Below are positions 1-10,787 of a DNA stretch of 64,000 bases, piece by piece. The notes below the pieces were generated by a model. That model ran no database searches. It saw nothing but the letters and a program-made list of their open reading frames with translations, and was not told the DNA's origin. The DNA lies in the NCBI GenBank assembly GCA_963669155.1, contig OZ022576.1, forward strand, positions 7,976,448 through 8,040,447, given 5' to 3'. The first letter of the stretch is position 1; every line of letters starts with the position of its first letter. A program made the position numbers and the translations under genes. The stretch comes from Arbacia lixula. Lineage: Eukaryota > Echinodermata > Echinoidea > Arbacioida > Arbaciidae.

Positions 1-3000
1 CCTGGCTGTGAGTCTATCACAGGTTGGTTGTGTTGCCTGCATCGCTTTCAGCACTCCGAGCTCTTCCTTGAAATGATCTTCTTGTACACTCTTCAGGATA
101 AGACATTCTGCTTCGGTAAGCTGAGATGTTGTCATAGGAGGTAGGGGCGGTGCTTTGGCAGATCGGCCAGGAGTACATCTTTTCACCTCTCTCCTCTGCA
201 GTCTTTCTTTGAGCTGCACACATCGGGCAACAGCCTTCTTTGCTCGGTACCAGTCCGAGAATCCATCAAGCCTGCTAGCTTCGAAGCGGTCGGGATAAGC
301 TTCTTCAGCAGCTGAAGCTAGCACAGTAGCCTTCTTCAACTCTGGGTCTGAGGCTTCAAGACTGACGTCAGTCGTTTCCAGTACTTGACACGGCCCATCT
401 CTCCAGAGAAACTGCGGACCCACCAGCCATCGACTGCCTTCTGTCAACTGCTGAGGAGATAGCCCGCGTGAAGCGTCATCTGCTGGGTTCTCGCTTGTAT
501 CCACATAGAACCAGCGCTGTGGGTCTGTTAGATTCCTGATTGCCTGGACTCTGTTGGCTACATACACCTGGAATCGCTTTGCTTCATTTTTTATGTAGCC
601 CAGTACCACCTTGCTATCCGTCCAGAAGAACTCTTGAGCGCCTTCATACTTGAGTTCTGCCTGAAGAAAGGCACTCATCCGGGCCGACACTGTCGCAGCG
701 GCCAACTCCAGACGTGGAATAGTGACCACCTTCAGCGGCGTCACTCTTGTCTTGCCGATGACAAATGAGCAGTGTGCCTTGCCATGCTCATTGACCAACC
801 GAATGTAGCTGCACTGCCCGTAACCGTCTTGGCTAGCGTCGGAGAAGTGGTGGAATTCCACGTGCTTCACTTGACCAAAGTCTTTTGGCTTATAGCACCT
901 TGGAATTGTAAGCCTCTCGAGACACCATATGTCTTCCAGCCACTTCTGCCATACAATGCGGAGTTCTTCGGGCATGGGGCTGTCCCAATCCAGCTTCATC
1001 CGACACATGTCTTGAAGGACCTGTTTCCCTTTCAGCATCACTGGTCCGAGAAAGCCGCAGGGATCATAGAAAGAGCTCACTGTAGATAACACACCCCGTC
1101 TGGTGAATGGCCTTTCTTTTATCTCGACTGAGAAGTTGAACACGTCGTTCTCCACTTTCCAAACGATCCCCAGCACCCTTTCCAGTGATAGAGGATCACT
1201 GTCGAGGTCTAGGCTCTGCACATCCTTTCCTCTATCTTCCTCTGGAAAGGCCTTCAGAACTTCTCTATCATTCGATATGATCTTGTGCAGCTTCAGACCT
1301 CCTCGCGCACATATCTCCTGAGTATTCTTCAGGAGCTTGATTGCTGAAGCACTGGTAGCCTGTGAGCCTAGACCATCATCGACGTAGAAGTCCCTTCTCA
1401 CAAACTCTGCGGCCGATGCTCCGAAGTCATCTTCCCCATCGTCTGCTGCTCGTCGCAGTCCGAAGGTTGCGACGCCTGGTGAACTCACTGCTCCAAACAG
1501 ATGAACCATCATCCGATATTCAACAACCGGGTTGTTTGGATTCCCGTCCTCCCACCAGAGAAATCTCAGCAGGTCCCTGTCTTCTGGGCTGACAAAGAAC
1601 TGATGGAACATACTCTTCACGTCTGCTGCAAATGCCACAGGTTCCCTCCGGAACCTGCACAGGACGCCCAGGAGACTGTTCATTAGGTTCGGTCCCTGCA
1701 GCAGATGATCGTTCAGGGAAACGCCTTGAAAGGATGCTGAACAATCGAAGACGACTCTGATCTTCTCTGGTTTCTTGGGATGATAGACACCTGTGTGAGG
1801 GATGTAGTTCACCCTGTCCTTCACATGGAGACGGTCAGCAGGAACTCGCTCAGCGTAATTTTGGATGACATCATCCATAAATACCCTGTAGTCGTCTGCG
1901 AATTTGGGATTCTTTCGCAGACGTGCAGAAAGTTGATTCCATCTCTTCAACGCCATTGGTTTGTTGAGGGGTAGGTCTGGCTTGGAGGACTTCAATGGCA
2001 ATGGCATCTCATAGTGGCCATCGCTTCGTCTGTGGATGCCATTCTCCAGGATCCCCAGGAATCTTGTCTCCTCCACAGAGTACGGCTCGCCACTCCTGTT
2101 CTTCTCCTGGAAATCCTGTTCCAGAATGTCAAGGATCTTCTGAGGATCGAAGACCTCCTTGACCTTGCTTGCAAGCGCGAATTTGGGCTGCCTCTCACTC
2201 ACGGATATTTTGTTGCAGAACTGTAGATCATCATTCTGCCCAGATGTCTGACAGACCTTGCCCACTACTCCCCATCCTAAAGCTGTCTTCACGGCATATG
2301 GGTCGTCTTCTCCTCCTGCTACCACTTCCCGAGGCCGGATGGCTCGGGGACAGTTGTTGCCGATCAGGAGCGAAACTTCGACACTTGAGTTGTAGGGCAT
2401 CAATTCGTGAGCGACCGGCGCTAGGTGAGGCCACTGCTTCATGACCTCGCTCTTTGGTATCTGGGATCTGCTAGCAGGAACGGAGTCTCTTGTGTAGCAG
2501 GGAGGAAGGTCGATCTGATGTTCCCTGTTGAAGTCCAACACCTGCAGGCCTGACACCTTCATGCTATTCACACTGGATGTTGCGTGCATGGTCGATAGCT
2601 GGAGTTGGAGCTGAGGGCCTTCTGCTTGTAACTGCTTGCACAGATCATTTGTTACGAACCCAACATTGGATTGATCGTCCAGTATGGCATAGTGCAAGAA
2701 CTCCCTGGAAGGCTCATCCTTCCGCCTAACCCACACCGGCACAATCATGCAATGCTCTTTTCCATCTTGGTCGGAAAGTGAGCAGACGTTTGTGCATTTT
2801 GAAGAAACTTCCTCAGCTGGGGCAGTAGTATTGGTAGGTCGATGAAGGCATGTCAGGTGACCTCCCTTGCATTCTTTGCATGACCGTCGTTGCTTGCACT
2901 CCTTGACCTTGTGGCTATCAGTCACTCCACAGCCCATGCATAGATTTTTCTCGAAGAAGAATCCTTTCCTCGCACGGTGAGATCTCTTCCTGAAGTCTGC

Positions 3001-4356
3001 GCAGTCATCCAGATGGTGATCCTTACTGCAACATGGACATGATGTGTACACTCCCACATTCATCTTGGCGGATGCATTAGTCGCGAAGGTCTTTCCTTTA
3101 GGCTGGTTCCGGTTTAGCCCATGACCTTGGAACTGCGATTGTCGCGGCTTTGTCTCACTACTTCGGAGACCCTCGAGCTGGGGTATGTTGGCCTTGTTGG
3201 CAGCACGGATAACGAAGTCAGTAAACGTCGTAAATGGTGGGTAGCTTCCACAACCTCGTGATTGCCATCTGATCACCTCATCACGCCACTGCCGCTCGAG
3301 ATATGCTGGCAGCTTCTCCAACATCTTCACGTTTTCTTGGGGATAGTCTAAAATCCCCAAGGAGGACTCTGTTGATTTTGCAGCCAGCACCTGCTCCAGA
3401 AAGTCTCCAAAGGCGCGAAGTCCTGTAGGATCCCGGTCGGAGATTCGCGGCCAGGAGCTGAGCTTCTTGGAGAAGGCCGAACTGATGACGCTACCACTGC
3501 CGTATCTTTGCGACAGCAGCTCTCTCGCTCTAAGATACGCATCATCAGTCCCCAGAAGAAGATAATGCTCCACTGCCTTCTTTGGTTCCCCCGCTACATA
3601 GCTGTTCAGGTAGTTCAACTTTGTAGCACCATCCAACGGCTTGGAATCAACGAGACTCCTGAATGCATTGTTCCACAGTGGATAGCGCAGGGGATCACCA
3701 CTGAATACAGGCACTTCCAACTTTGGAAGTTGGCTGGCGATGGCGATTCCCTGAGTCGTCACGTTCTGTAGCATAATGGCCTTTGCCATCTCCACCATGG
3801 ATTCAGCCACTCTTTCTATTGACGTCTGGTTGGTCACTGGGTCTTTCTCTTGAGGAGGAGTTGAGGCGTTGATTCCCGTGTCCTTTTGAGAATCAAAAAA
3901 TCTGTTCACAGAATCCTCTGGGCTCTCCTTTGGTAGCTCAAGCTCCGCCACATCCTGATTAGAGCTCACACTCTCCTCATCCTCCAACTCATTCATTTTA
4001 TCCATGAGCTCCTTCTTCATTTGCAGCCGTTGGAGCTTTCGCTGCTCCCTCTGCATTCTCATGGCATGCTCGTGCTCTGCCTTCATTATCGCTAGCCTAT
4101 CCTCCTGGTCCATGACATCAAGTTCCGCTTGGAAGGCTGCAGACATCCTCTCACTTCTTCGTGATACTCTTGAGTTGGCGACACTAGCAGATCTCACACT
4201 TTTCTTACAGCTCTGCTCTCCTAATTTCAGTTCCACATCGCTCTTGACGAGTCTATCGCCAGCTGAACTTTCAGCCTTTGATGTGGAAACCAATTCAGAT
4301 GCTGCAAGTCTGCTTTCAACGGGTTCCGGCAAAGACATGACTTCAGGTCTTTCCAT
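1..4356 (-). CDS. BEL/Pao retrotransposon Gag-Pol polyprotein, 5' part, cut by window edge
   Basis: I translated the reverse complement and found one open frame of 1452 codons with no stop; it leaves the window at position 1. It starts at the ATG at 4356-4354, nine codons after an in-frame TAA (4383-4381). The order fits BEL/Pao elements. The N-terminus is charged, with a Glu/Met/Arg-rich probable coiled coil. A DUF1759-type Gag region follows at about residues 208-370. Cys/His knuckles start near residue 440 (CPCC..HH...C, then a second CxxC...H...C cluster). Then come an aspartic protease region of Pao type (LDDQSNVGFV) and a reverse transcriptase with YVDD at 991-994. An RNase H-type SDAS is near 1173, and the last residues lead into the integrase linker. 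The integrase core and 3' LTR lie outside the window. The uninterrupted frame suggests a young copy. Family assignment rests on motif order and is quite sure. Confidence 0.9.
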   Translation of the reverse strand, partial: MERPEVMSLPEPVESRLAASELVSTSKAESSAGDRLVKSDVELKLGEQSCKKSVRSASVANSRVSRRSERMSAAFQAELDVMDQEDRLAIMKAEHEHAMRMQREQRKLQRLQMKKELMDKMNELEDEESVSSNQDVAELELPKESPEDSVNRFFDSQKDTGINASTPPQEKDPVTNQTSIERVAESMVEMAKAIMLQNVTTQGIAIASQLPKLEVPVFSGDPLRYPLWNNAFRSLVDSKPLDGATKLNYLNSYVAGEPKKAVEHYLLLGTDDAYLRARELLSQRYGSGSVISSAFSKKLSSWPRISDRDPTGLRAFGDFLEQVLAAKSTESSLGILDYPQENVKMLEKLPAYLERQWRDEVIRWQSRGCGSYPPFTTFTDFVIRAANKANIPQLEGLRSSETKPRQSQFQGHGLNRNQPKGKTFATNASAKMNVGVYTSCPCCSKDHHLDDCADFRKRSHRARKGFFFEKNLCMGCGVTDSHKVKECKQRRSCKECKGGHLTCLHRPTNTTAPAEEVSSKCTNVCSLSDQDGKEHCMIVPVWVRRKDEPSREFLHYAILDDQSNVGFVTNDLCKQLQAEGPQLQLQLSTMHATSSVNSMKVSGLQVLDFNREHQIDLPPCYTRDSVPASRSQIPKSEVMKQWPHLAPVAHELMPYNSSVEVSLLIGNNCPRAIRPREVVAGGEDDPYAVKTALGWGVVGKVCQTSGQNDDLQFCNKISVSERQPKFALASKVKEVFDPQKILDILEQDFQEKNRSGEPYSVEETRFLGILENGIHRRSDGHYEMPLPLKSSKPDLPLNKPMALKRWNQLSARLRKNPKFADDYRVFMDDVIQNYAERVPADRLHVKDRVNYIPHTGVYHPKKPEKIRVVFDCSASFQGVSLNDHLLQGPNLMNSLLGVLCRFRREPVAFAADVKSMFHQFFVSPEDRDLLRFLWWEDGNPNNPVVEYRMMVHLFGAVSSPGVATFGLRRAADDGEDDFGASAAEFVRRDFYVDDGLGSQATSASAIKLLKNTQEICARGGLKLHKIISNDREVLKAFPEEDRGKDVQSLDLDSDPLSLERVLGIVWKVENDVFNFSVEIKERPFTRRGVLSTVSSFYDPCGFLGPVMLKGKQVLQDMCRMKLDWDSPMPEELRIVWQKWLEDIWCLERLTIPRCYKPKDFGQVKHVEFHHFSDASQDGYGQCSYIRLVNEHGKAHCSFVIGKTRVTPLKVVTIPRLELAAATVSARMSAFLQAELKYEGAQEFFWTDSKVVLGYIKNEAKRFQVYVANRVQAIRNLTDPQRWFYVDTSENPADDASRGLSPQQLTEGSRWLVGPQFLWRDGPCQVLETTDVSLEASDPELKKATVLASAAEEAYPDRFEASRLDGFSDWYRAKKAVARCVQLKERLQRREVKRCTPGRSAKAPPLPPMTTSQLTEAECLILKSVQEDHFKEELGVLKAMQATQPTCDRLTAR

Positions 4357-6100
4357 TCCTATCTGCAAATTGGTTGAAGGTTAACACCACGTCGAAAGTC
4401 CCTCGATTGTTATTGTGTTAACCCTATCGATTGTTATTGTGCCTGCCTCGGTACAAACTCTTGCACTGAGGAGTTTCGGAAACAAAACCTTAAAATCGTT
4501 GTTATTCACAAGATCACACAGATGCATCAATGCAGGAAACTTTCAGCTGAAGTTAAACAGTCTCATTTAATTCAGGAAATCCCACATTCCGTGTCAACTT
4601 TGAAACGTCGATACCTTGCGACCTTGAGATAACAATCTGTCAGAAAGAGAAAACAATAAAACACACTTAGAATATTGAAGCAATCGAACTCTAAAATACT
4701 GACAATTCACTTGAATTATGACCACCATAAACTACAACTAAACAGTTAATATCTCTCTATCAAAGTGTTCTACTTATATCGGATTGTAACATAGCTATAA
4801 CATTGGCATACACATTGGCATCTACAAAGTATCATACTAGTTGTGTTTGATAACATTAAGATCACACTGAACTTGTAGTTAAAACTAATGTTCTATTAGT
4901 TTCATAACATATTTAAAAGAACACATAAACACCCCAATATATAAAATAATATACCTCTATGGTGTCAGACTTGACAATCAATAGTAACACTACATCGTAC
5001 TTGATACTATATTATCTACTTAACTTTCTCACTCTATCTGTATGAGACTATATCTATCCCGCTATTGAGATGATATATTACCAACTAGAATACATTTATA
5101 TATTCTCCAAAAGGTAGGACTACTATCATAACTAAAAGATTACTACACAGTGTTTAGTATAACAATTCCACTGATACATTGAACAACTAATTGCTAGTTC
5201 ACATAACATTGAAGAGCATGCAAAAAGCTAAGACAAACTGCCACTGCGTGTAAGCAGAACAAAGGAAAGCAGCTCGCTTTCTGCCACTATACTACCAGTG
5301 CTAAGTATGTGCACTCAGCTTTCCACTTGGGTGCATTGACCTCTGCACAGATTGAACCTAAAGCACCTTAATTGACTTTAACATGAACAGATGAAAATAA
5401 CTTGTAGGATCTTTCTACATCTTCCTGCAGAATATGCATACAATTATGTAACTTAACAAGTGTTAAACTTCACCAACAAAATGAATCAAATATGTATTCT
5501 TACCGAGTTGGGCCTTGTTCTCAACCAACGTACAAATGTAAAAGCAAAACTTGGTGACTTCACTGCTCTGTAACTTCACAGATTATGAGCACCACTCTAG
5601 TAACGCTGTGCTTACATATACAAAAAGAGATGCTAGGCATGGTCAAAAGGTAGGGAGAAGACAAAGGAGAGACTCTGGGTCTCATAGGGGAACAAAGAAC
5701 ATTGCAACTTGACCATGCATGCTTGGGCGGTTATGGTCAACACACCCAAATCCAAGAAAAAGCCATTATTTTAGCCTTGTACAAGGCTCTTGGGAGCGCT
5801 CATAAATCTGAGGTTCTTCCAAATACTTGTGGTTAAACTCACTACAGGCCACTGTAGTGACACAAACTGTTCGAAGAAGAAAAGTGGGGAAACAAATCTA
5901 TGGCATATGACATAGAACAAGTTTTAAAAAAGAAGTTCTGAAATGAAAAGCGGGGCAGAAAGAGATGGGAAAGAATAGTGTTTAGTGGGTAATCTTACAC
6001 TACGTATACTGCTGCAGAACTAAAAGAATGAAAGTACACATGCATCTGACACATTTTAAAGACAGACCATATATTTTTCATGATGCAAGAAAAAAAAAAC
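4357..6100. other. Upstream region of the BEL/Pao element (leader and probably 5' LTR), no gene
   Basis: Non-coding, AT-rich. On the element's strand this should contain the 5' untranslated leader, primer-binding site and 5' LTR, but I could not fix LTR ends because no second LTR lies in the window. A short direct repeat with core CGATTGTTATTGTG occurs twice between 4413 and 4441. No host exon was recognised. Confidence 0.35.
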
Positions 6101-6119
6101 ATCTGGTCAAACCAAGACA

Positions 6120-6510
6120 TCTCAAGGACAATTAAAGTGAGGATCTATATAGAACCCTCATCCTTCCCACTGTCATCTACAGAGTAGAATCACATATACA
6201 TATACAACGTAAACGTGATAGAAACAAACTTGTAGACTTTAATATGAGATGTCTCCAGGCCATCCTCGGGGTGCAACTAATTGACAAAATAAGGAATGGG
6301 GGATTAGACAAAGATTTTAGATGACAAAAACCATCTGTGATGAAGTCGTCAGTGAGCCACATCATTGTTTTACACCTTGCATACCAAAATGATTTTGTGG
6401 GAGGAAGACCTCCTGGCCACCCCCAATAAGGTGGAAAGACCAAGTCAAGAGTGATGCGGGACTACCCCTGCAAAAGTCTGAAGATCTAGCCTAGGGCAGA
6501 ATTCAATAGA
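6120..6510 (+). pseudogene. LINE reverse-transcriptase C-terminal remnant
   Basis: Forward translation in shifting frames gives LYRTLILPTVIYRVES, then DFNMRCLQAILGV, and after further breaks PPIRWKDQVKSDAGLPL. These are the familiar C-terminal blocks of non-LTR retrotransposon ORF2 proteins (thumb and endonuclease-adjacent region). Stops and frameshifts separate the blocks, so this is a dead fragment. The exact clade is not resolved. Confidence 0.6.
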
Positions 6511-6636
6511 GAATGATGACTCTTAGGAGAGCGAAGAGACGCACCGTCCTATGCACATAGTCAAGTAAGCCAAGCTGTTGTAAGAAAAAGGATATGCAGT
6601 AACATTTGACATATATAATAAAAGAAAATATTTTAC

Positions 6637-6656
6637 TTCTCTCTCTCTCTCTCTCT
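6637..6656. repeat. (CT)n microsatellite
   Basis: Uninterrupted CT dinucleotide run of about ten units, between the two LINE fragments. Confidence 0.9.
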
Positions 6657-7082
6657 TTATATAAATACATGCCTCTCTGAAATGCCCGAGGGTGAATTTT
6701 GGGAGCTGGTCATTGTCCTTGAGCAGAATGCACAATTCCTGTCATGTCTCTGCAAACTTGTTTTTCTTTTAATGCATATTCTGATTGTTTTTTTACCATG
6801 AAATTTTATGCATGTCTTTCAGTTAACGGAGCTATAACAATGATGATAATTCATTGTATCTAGTTCAACCCTCTTGTTACCTTGGGCACATGTGTAATAT
6901 TTTTAATAGGCTTTTCCTCCCGTGGTACCGAGTGTGCCCATTAACTATTACTGGCCGTGCTCTTTCGAAAAAAAAAAAGAAATGTAGATGCAGTTGAATT
7001 TCTAGGAGCCTGTAGGCTGCAAGCACACCATTCATCTGTAAGAGATGCCAGGGCATGGTGCCACAGAGAGGTACTAGTGACA

Positions 7083-7682
7083 TTGCGCAAGGACGTGAAC
7101 TCCAGGGCAGGAAGTTGAAGCTGTGGATAAATTTTGCTACCTTGGTGATATGTTGGCTTCAACAGGAGGTGAGTCAGTAGCTGTAACCGCAAGGATTCAC
7201 AGTGCCTTGAAGAAGTTTCATGAACTCCCTCTCTTCCTAGCCTCAAAAGCAGTCTCAGTACAGTTTGTTTGTGGAAATGCATGACCTATGGTAGAGAGAC
7301 ATGGGCAGCAAAATCATCCAGCGTAGAGCGAATTAAGACTGAGATGAGGATGGTGAGATGGATGTGCAGGGTATCATTATGTGAGAGGAAGAGAAAGGAA
7401 GACCTCCTCCAGTCAATGGGTCTGGTAAGGATAGGACAGGTGATGAGGACGAGCAGGCTGAGATGGTATGGTCATGTGGCTAGAAGAGACCCACTGGCTT
7501 CAGAAAGTACTAAATTTCAGTTGTTGGGAGGAATCCACATAGGAGACCTCGCAAGACATAGGAGGAAACAATCAAAGAAGAATTTTGAACATTTTTTACC
7601 CACACTGACCCAAATGACAGGACAGTATGAAGGAGAGCCATATCAAGGAAATGAATTGTCCCAACCCCACAAAGTGGGTTGA
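7083..7682 (+). pseudogene. LINE ORF2 3' fragment, frameshifted
   Basis: The frame from about 7108 reads VDKFCYLGDMLASTGG followed by VTARIHSALKKFHELP, then stops near 7281. An overlapping frame starting at 7269 continues with MTYGRETWA, RMVRWMCRVSLCERKRKEDL and RLRWYGHVARRDPL. These blocks are the standard end of a LINE ORF2 (KFCYLG, YGSETWA, RMLRWMCG, RLRWFGHV). One frameshift near 7275 breaks the frame and no upstream RT catalytic core is present, so it is a 5'-truncated, inactive copy. Confidence 0.75.
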
Positions 7683-7929
7683 TGTTGATGCCTAGGCAAG
7701 CTATTATTTTAGAAAAACTAGAAATCCATTCGACTGGTATGCCTCCCCCTCCTGCGCAGACCCTGAAGTATTGCCAAAATCTTAAATATTTAGTTAAATT
7801 TGATATTTTAATGCAGGGAAAACATGCCATTCGGCTATGAAATACATTTTAATTGAGAGAGACAGGTTATGTACATTGTATCATGACTACACAATGTTTG
7901 GTGATATTTGGTCATATATTTCACAATTT

Positions 7930-8120
7930 ATCACATAAACAGCAACATCTTGACCTTGAACTGTGACCTTTCTGTCCCAGATTGGAATTACTTCATTATT
8001 GTTCTGTTATACATCATAATTGTATCAAGTTTAGTGAAATTCAGTGTATTATTTTTCAAGTTATGGTGTAAAAGACAACATTTCAGGATTTGACCTTGAC
8101 CTGTGACCTGTATGACCCAA
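7930..8120 (+). repeat. Degenerate GACCTTGACCT-type dispersed repeat
   Basis: Two related blocks, each with a run like TTGACCTTGACCTGTGACC followed by GACCCA or GTCCCAGA and TTGG or TCTAATCAG, lie about 150 bp apart. A similar GACCTTTGACCTTTGGACC block lies at 62060-62090 and a short one near 14200. It looks like a dispersed non-coding repeat. The rest of 7690-9190 holds no gene I can support. Confidence 0.4.
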
Positions 8121-9194
8121 AATCTAATCAGTTAATTCATAATATTGCTATACATCTATCATATGGAATGCTAGCATTGAATATTTCCATATGATGGGTT
8201 CAACTCACAGTAATACATCACAGTACTGCACACTGAGTATTGCTATACATGTATTACATGGAATGTTACCATTGGACACTACCAAGCAATAGCTTTATTA
8301 TTTTGTACAAGAATCACATTAATACATCTTCCCTTGATTATAATTTGTGCAATTCCACCATACTTTGTTAAAAAGTCTGCACAGAAATGAAGTGTAAGTT
8401 AATTATCAGAGTGCCATATGTGACTTTATCACCCGCAAGTCCCATAAAGCAGTGTTTTTGCCTGGTACACAAGGAGTTAAATTAGAGTAATTTCATGGAT
8501 AATATAATTGCCAGAAAGTCAACAGCACAGTAAATGCGGCAAATGAATACAAGTAAATGAAGATATTTACATTGAATGTTGCAAGACTATACGAAAAACA
8601 ATATAGTTCCATCTCCCAAAAAATGAAGTTTTCATCACTATATCATAATAAATTTCTTAAACTAGAAAACACAAACATAACGCGGCAAACGTTTCAAATG
8701 TTAGCGTATTATGTGAGTTCTTAGGTAGTCACAACAAAGTCATGTAAAAAGATCTTATCTATATCTATGCTAATATTTATGTATGGATAAAATATAGACA
8801 TAATTATATAAACATATTTGAAAAAGTTAAACATATACAAATACATGTATATGAGAAAACACAATGAACACTTGCTTATAGACTAGTATTGGTGGATGCA
8901 CCCTGTAGGTTAAATACCTCCTTCATTGACCTATGTACCAGTACAGGTTGAAGGATGAGGTATAGGAATGGTAAAAAAGCATGAGACCTGTAGTCAGAGC
9001 TGAACTCTGCCCTACTCTGACAAAAGGAAGCAAGTGACAAATCACTCAAATCTATTCTTAGATTGTACCCAGCATTCCCCATATCCGGCCAAAATCTTGA
9101 CAAGGAATACTCATCTTGCTGCGAGATATTTAATCTAACATGATGTGGTGTTGCACTGGTGCAAATGCAAGTGACAGACAGATTTTGCACATTA

Positions 9195-9673
9195 GGCCCA
9201 TTTACACAGGCAAACAAAAATTGTGATTTTTATAAGATCGCAATCTTTGGGTGTAAGTTGCTATAGGCAACTTACATCCAACCAACCAAAACATCACGCC
9301 AGAAAAATCACTTCCAAAAGTGTGATTTTATGAAACATCGCGTGAAAAATCGCGAAGTTTGCCAGTGTAAATGGTAAGCGTAGAAAAATCGTGACTTTTT
9401 GCCACGTGACTTGCAGCACTCCCGGCGGGTTGACTTTGATCTTTCTCTGTAAAATGATGCGCACATTTCACAATGCACAAGAAAATGACGCTCCACTTAT
9501 GACATCATAATAACCATGCAGCGTGCCAGTCTCCTTTGGATGACTAGTGCACATGCGCAGTACCTATAAAAAAATTGTGATTTTTCAGATCACATTTTTT
9601 TTGGGCAAGTGTAAATGGTGAGACATAAAATCAGAATTTAAAAAATCGCGATCTTAGCAAGTGTAAATGGAGC
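9195..9673. mobile_element. MITE-like element with CCATTTACAC inverted termini
   Basis: Left end GCCCATTTACACAGGCAAAC and right end GTGTAAATGGAGC form an inverted pair. The adjacent AT-rich stretches with GATCGC/GCGATC motifs also pair. The GTGTAAATGG motif recurs inside (near 9364 and 9608), so the element may contain internal copies of its own end. No coding capacity. Confidence 0.55.
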
Positions 9674-9679
9674 TATTTA

Positions 9680-10404
9680 CAAGAAAAGTCTGTATTGTTA
9701 GTTGCTTCCCTTTGTCAGAACTGTTCAGCTATGATTGTGGGTCTGGATCTAGGTGGATTTCAATGCTTTTGATCATTTTGGGACTTGGTCCTCGAAAAAG
9801 CGACTGAGCCAGGATTATGAGCCACATAATCTTTCCCAGTTTGATATCTTACACCTTTAACTTAAGTGAGCATAAGTAAGTCTGCTCATCAGAAACACAC
9901 TCTACATTTTGTATTGAGGTTCAAACCATACCAAACAATCGTATTGCATGTGAGCTATGAAGAGATGTTAGGTGAACTACATGTGTGACATTTCGATGAC
10001 AGAGAACTAAAAATAAATGAGAAAGATAAATATTCAGTCATATATCCAATTCACAGGAGCTAAACAAACAAACTGTAAAAGGAAGACTAATCATGTTCTA
10101 AACAAAGACTATCTACCATAAAAACCATACCATACCATAAAACTATAGACTTATACACTTACTAAAGAGCAGCTTTACTTTTTGCTTTTATACCAACCAA
10201 ATTCTAGAAAGCAAATGAGATGCTCAATGTTCAGGTCAGGTATGTACAAAATAAAAGGGGCAAGAAGATTGGCCTTTCAGGATTTGTGGCAGATTCATAA
10301 TTTATCAGATTTCTTATGTCTATTAAAGGAGATGTTATTCTTTTTGCGATGAGCCCCACAGAAACTCCTCTGTGGTTTCTTGAAGAAAGGTATCAGAGAA
10401 GTTC
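9680..10404. other. Intergenic, nothing recognised
   Basis: AT-rich sequence downstream of gene A's stop codon; no open frame, repeat unit or RNA gene stands out. The 3' untranslated region of gene A should lie at its right-hand end, but no polyadenylation site was fixed. Confidence 0.3.
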
Positions 10405-10787
10405 TCAAGAGTAATCCTCTGGAAACTTCTGCCTCGTGTAGCGGTTATTGAGGATCTTGGTGATCTCTCCACTGAAGTAGAACCACGCCGTCCCATGAAG
10501 CTCCTTGTTCACCTTATCAGGATGATAGTGACTGATGGCCTTCACCAGCATCTTCTTCTTGCTCAGCCCCTCCTCGTACTGTGCCCTGGGCGTCTTAGGG
10601 GGCCACGTCTTGTACAGCTCCTTGACAAAGTCTTCATCTCCATTATTTGTCTCATCCAGCTTTTTTAGTTTCTTTATCTCATCCTTCATCTCTTCGAGGG
10701 CAGCCTTCTTCTCCTTGTTGTCGACTTCTCCCTTGGAGATCTGCCTCTGGAATTCCTCAACAAAGCTTGTTGCCTCCATATACCATT
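10405..10787 (-). CDS. Gene A terminal exon with HPD (J-like) module
   Basis: Acceptor ACCTTCAG before 10787; TGA stop at 10407-10405. Encodes EWYMEATSFVEEFQRQ, a charged helix, TWPPKTPRAQYEEG and the HPD-containing helix pair. The matching exon in gene B carries TWPPKT-like EWPPKTGAPP and the same SHYHPDKV. Confidence 0.85.

Noticed and set aside
772-4384. Several plus- and minus-strand frames of 60-126 codons in the first 4.4 kb
   Set aside because: All are shadows of the single long minus-strand BEL/Pao frame.
8876-9217. 113-codon minus-strand frame
   Set aside because: No recognisable domain, no splice sites, partly overlaps the MITE at 9195; treated as chance.
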